Assembly (NCBI GenBank): GCA_947374445.1
Contig: CANCBY010000173.1
Location: forward strand, 1 to 5,455
Source: Pseudobdellovibrionaceae bacterium
GTDB taxonomy: Bacteria > Bdellovibrionota > Bdellovibrionia > Bdellovibrionales > Bdellovibrionaceae
Length of the DNA stretch: 5,455 bases
Reading direction: 5' to 3'
This document shows, piece by piece, positions 4,071-5,455 of the stretch. Both the position numbers and the translations under genes were made by a program. Positions within the stretch are counted from its first letter, which is position 1. Every line of letters begins with the position of its first letter. A model generated the notes under the pieces. The model had not been told where the DNA came from and searched no databases. It was given only the letters and a program-made list of their open reading frames with translations.

Positions 4071-5455
4071 TTATTTTGATTCGAGATATTTAAGCTTCCA
4101 AGCTTCGCCTTTATAAACGACAGCACAAGTTTCAACGTTAAGAGCACGTCCTTGGATAGATCTGCTAACCCTTGGTTGGCCTTGAAATACATCCATTTTT
4201 TGACCTTTGGTAATCTTTGTCTGAAAAAGAAATATATCAGCAACAGGTTTTGTCTTTTCTTTAAACTGCTCAGGAAATAAAATCGCCTCAGTTGCAATCT
4301 TTGCTATATCTTGCCATGTTTTTTGCTCTAGTTCGCTGACCTTCGTTTCACTATTGGCGTTCAAATACGAACCCCAATATTTGTCAGGACTAGATGGAGG
4401 ACAAAGAGCCTGCGACAAACCACTCTCATTGAAATTTGCTATAGGCTCTTTATTTTTTTTATCTCGTTTGTAAAAATATTGATCCCAAGGATTAAACTGA
4501 CGGGCTGTTGACATCACAGCCTGAATTTCAGTCTCATCTTCTCGGTGCTTCATCTTAAAGAAGTCGCTTTCTTTGGTAAAAGCAGTGTCCTTCATTTTTG
4601 TTTTGTATCCTTTTTCAAATTCAGCACGATTCAAAATTACTCGCGCGACCATCTGACTGTACTGGGGCCCTCGATACTCACACTTTCCCATTTCTCCGTA
4701 CAACGTTCTGGCTAGCATATCAATTTCAATCAATTGCTGAGGTGATATGCTAACTCCCGCTTGAGCTGAAATCATCGGAAGTCGCTTGGACTGCGCTTGA
4801 ATATTTTTAAGCACGACTTGATCATAAATGGGTGTTTTCTGGTTCCAACTTTTCGGAGCTGCTGTCAGAGGAGGGTCTATTTCACAACGACCGATAACAC
4901 CATAAAGAGCGTCCGCTGCTTTTTTTACTTTTTCATCGGCCGGCTGAAGTATTTGTTTGTGAATTTGATCACTTAGGTTCTTGATGTCTAACGACTGCGC
5001 AATCTCTTTTCGATTCGATTTTAATCGGTTGGATTTAGGCGGGCATGGCGTAGGAATCTCTTTACGAGGAGGATCTTTCTCAATCTGCAGATTAGATTCT
5101 TCGAGCCAACCTTCTTTAGTGATCGTCTTCCCGTTAGTTTGGTAGGTCACTCGAACTTTAAACCAAGTCTCACTTCTAAAATCGTGATAAACCGGGTGCA
5201 CACCCTCAGAAGTGTATGACATAGGTTTATCATTTTTATCTTTGATCAGTTCAACTTTTGAGCTTCCTGTCGGCCAGCCAATGGCGTCTTGATTGTCGCC
5301 AGAAGTGATACACCCTGTAGCTTTTGCTACTTGGGGCATACAGCGCACATAATCAAGTCCATACCTTTTATAAATTGTAACTCGTTCATTAGATCCGGCG
5401 ACGATTGAAACTTGTTCCGCAAATACGGATTGTCCCAGCACAGAAAAAAAACAAA
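4071..5455 (-). CDS. Secreted SH3-like / SleB-like cell wall hydrolase (5' end outside window)
   Basis: The frame is open to the window edge. Codons upstream of GTG 5441 read CFFS, continuing a hydrophobic signal peptide CFFSVLGQSVFA, with likely signal peptidase I cleavage before EQVS. So GTG 5441 is an internal valine and the true start is just beyond 5455. Residues below count from that Val. An SH3-like stretch lies at 93-119 (WFKVRVTY...KEGWLEESNLQ), followed by a proline- and lysine-rich linker (123-146) and a spacer. The C-terminal part (about 236-445) resembles SleB-type hydrolases (Hydrolase_2): MLARTLYGEMGKCEYRGPQ with candidate catalytic Glu250, VARVILNR (265-272) and ARQFNPWD (313-320), matching the YGEARGE, VILNR and QFS landmarks. 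SleB enzymes are lytic transglycosylases that cut peptidoglycan glycan strands. At least seven cysteines in the mature part suit an oxidising compartment, periplasm or outside. A degenerate copy of the active-site segment sits at 176-191. The target, own or foreign wall, cannot be told from sequence. A plausible terminator follows. Confidence 0.85.
   Translation of the reverse strand, partial: CFFSVLGQSVFAEQVSIVAGSNERVTIYKRYGLDYVRCMPQVAKATGCITSGDNQDAIGWPTGSSKVELIKDKNDKPMSYTSEGVHPVYHDFRSETWFKVRVTYQTNGKTITKEGWLEESNLQIEKDPPRKEIPTPCPPKSNRLKSNRKEIAQSLDIKNLSDQIHKQILQPADEKVKKAADALYGVIGRCEIDPPLTAAPKSWNQKTPIYDQVVLKNIQAQSKRLPMISAQAGVSISPQQLIEIDMLARTLYGEMGKCEYRGPQYSQMVARVILNRAEFEKGYKTKMKDTAFTKESDFFKMKHREDETEIQAVMSTARQFNPWDQYFYKRDKKNKEPIANFNESGLSQALCPPSSPDKYWGSYLNANSETKVSELEQKTWQDIAKIATEAILFPEQFKEKTKPVADIFLFQTKITKGQKMDVFQGQPRVSRSIQGRALNVETCAVVYKGEAWKLKYLESK
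4665..4712 (-). repeat. Active-site segment of the SleB-like domain (repeat copy B, with Glu)
   Basis: This encodes residues 244-259 (ARTLYGEMGKCEYRGP, counted from Val at 5441). It carries the candidate catalytic Glu250 and Cys254. It aligns without gaps to the segment 68 residues earlier, with 8 of 16 identities. Confidence 0.5.
4869..4916 (-). repeat. Degenerate copy of the active-site segment (repeat copy A, Glu replaced by Val)
   Basis: This encodes residues 176-191 (ADALYGVIGRCEIDPP). It shares A, LYG, G, CE and the final P with copy B. The position of the catalytic glutamate is Val182. Codons differ throughout, so this is not a recent DNA duplication. It may be an old partial duplication or a convergent pattern. 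Cys186 matches Cys254 of copy B. Confidence 0.4.

Noticed and set aside
4067..4297. Minus-strand open frame of 76 codons
   Set aside because: It is an out-of-frame shadow of the end of the hydrolase gene with low-complexity, basic and aromatic content.
5439..5441. GTG 5441 as start of the hydrolase
   Set aside because: The frame continues to the window edge with hydrophobic residues (CFFS) that complete a signal peptide, and no ribosome site lies upstream of the GTG.

Overview
The window looks like a chromosomal segment of a Bdellovibrionota (Bdellovibrio-like) or related deltaproteobacterial Gram-negative. The grounds are indirect: a GYF_2-GYF_2-PilZ protein, a surface lipoprotein with a von Willebrand A (VWA) domain, and a secreted SleB-type peptidoglycan hydrolase lie close together. 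That mix is familiar from Bdellovibrio-type genomes. The DNA looks moderately AT-rich, and I see no sign of a mobile element, tRNA, rRNA or CRISPR.

Layout. On the + strand, 1-249 is the 3' end of one ABC exporter half-transporter. It overlaps by 8 bp a complete second half-transporter (242-2053). The first lacks the catalytic Walker B glutamate (DD instead of DE) and the second keeps it (DE), so the pair is best read as a heterodimeric exporter with one degenerate ATP site. Its substrate cannot be told from sequence.

On the - strand, three genes face this pair. Reading 5' to 3' along that strand, they are a secreted SH3-like plus SleB-like cell-wall hydrolase (5455-4071, start beyond the window), a plausible terminator (4049-4013), a plausible extended -10 promoter (3989-3963), the GYF_2-GYF_2-PilZ protein (3913-3086), and a VWA-domain lipoprotein (3045-2032). 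The last two are 40 bp apart and probably co-transcribed. The lipoprotein gene and the second ABC gene overlap tail-to-tail by 22 bp, with no recognisable terminator between them.

How the genes may work together. The ABC pair is a self-contained exporter. The PilZ and VWA pair could link cyclic-di-GMP sensing to a surface adhesion or protein-interaction protein, but this rests only on adjacency. The hydrolase appears to be a separate transcription unit acting on peptidoglycan in the periplasm or outside the cell. There is no gene-free stretch over 300 bases; the largest gap is 3914-4070. I found no strong evidence for a wholly new system. The most interesting points are the degenerate LYG-x(4)-CE repeat in the hydrolase, the GYF_2/PilZ architecture with Glu in the PilZ motif, the PilZ-VWA pairing and the convergent overlap.
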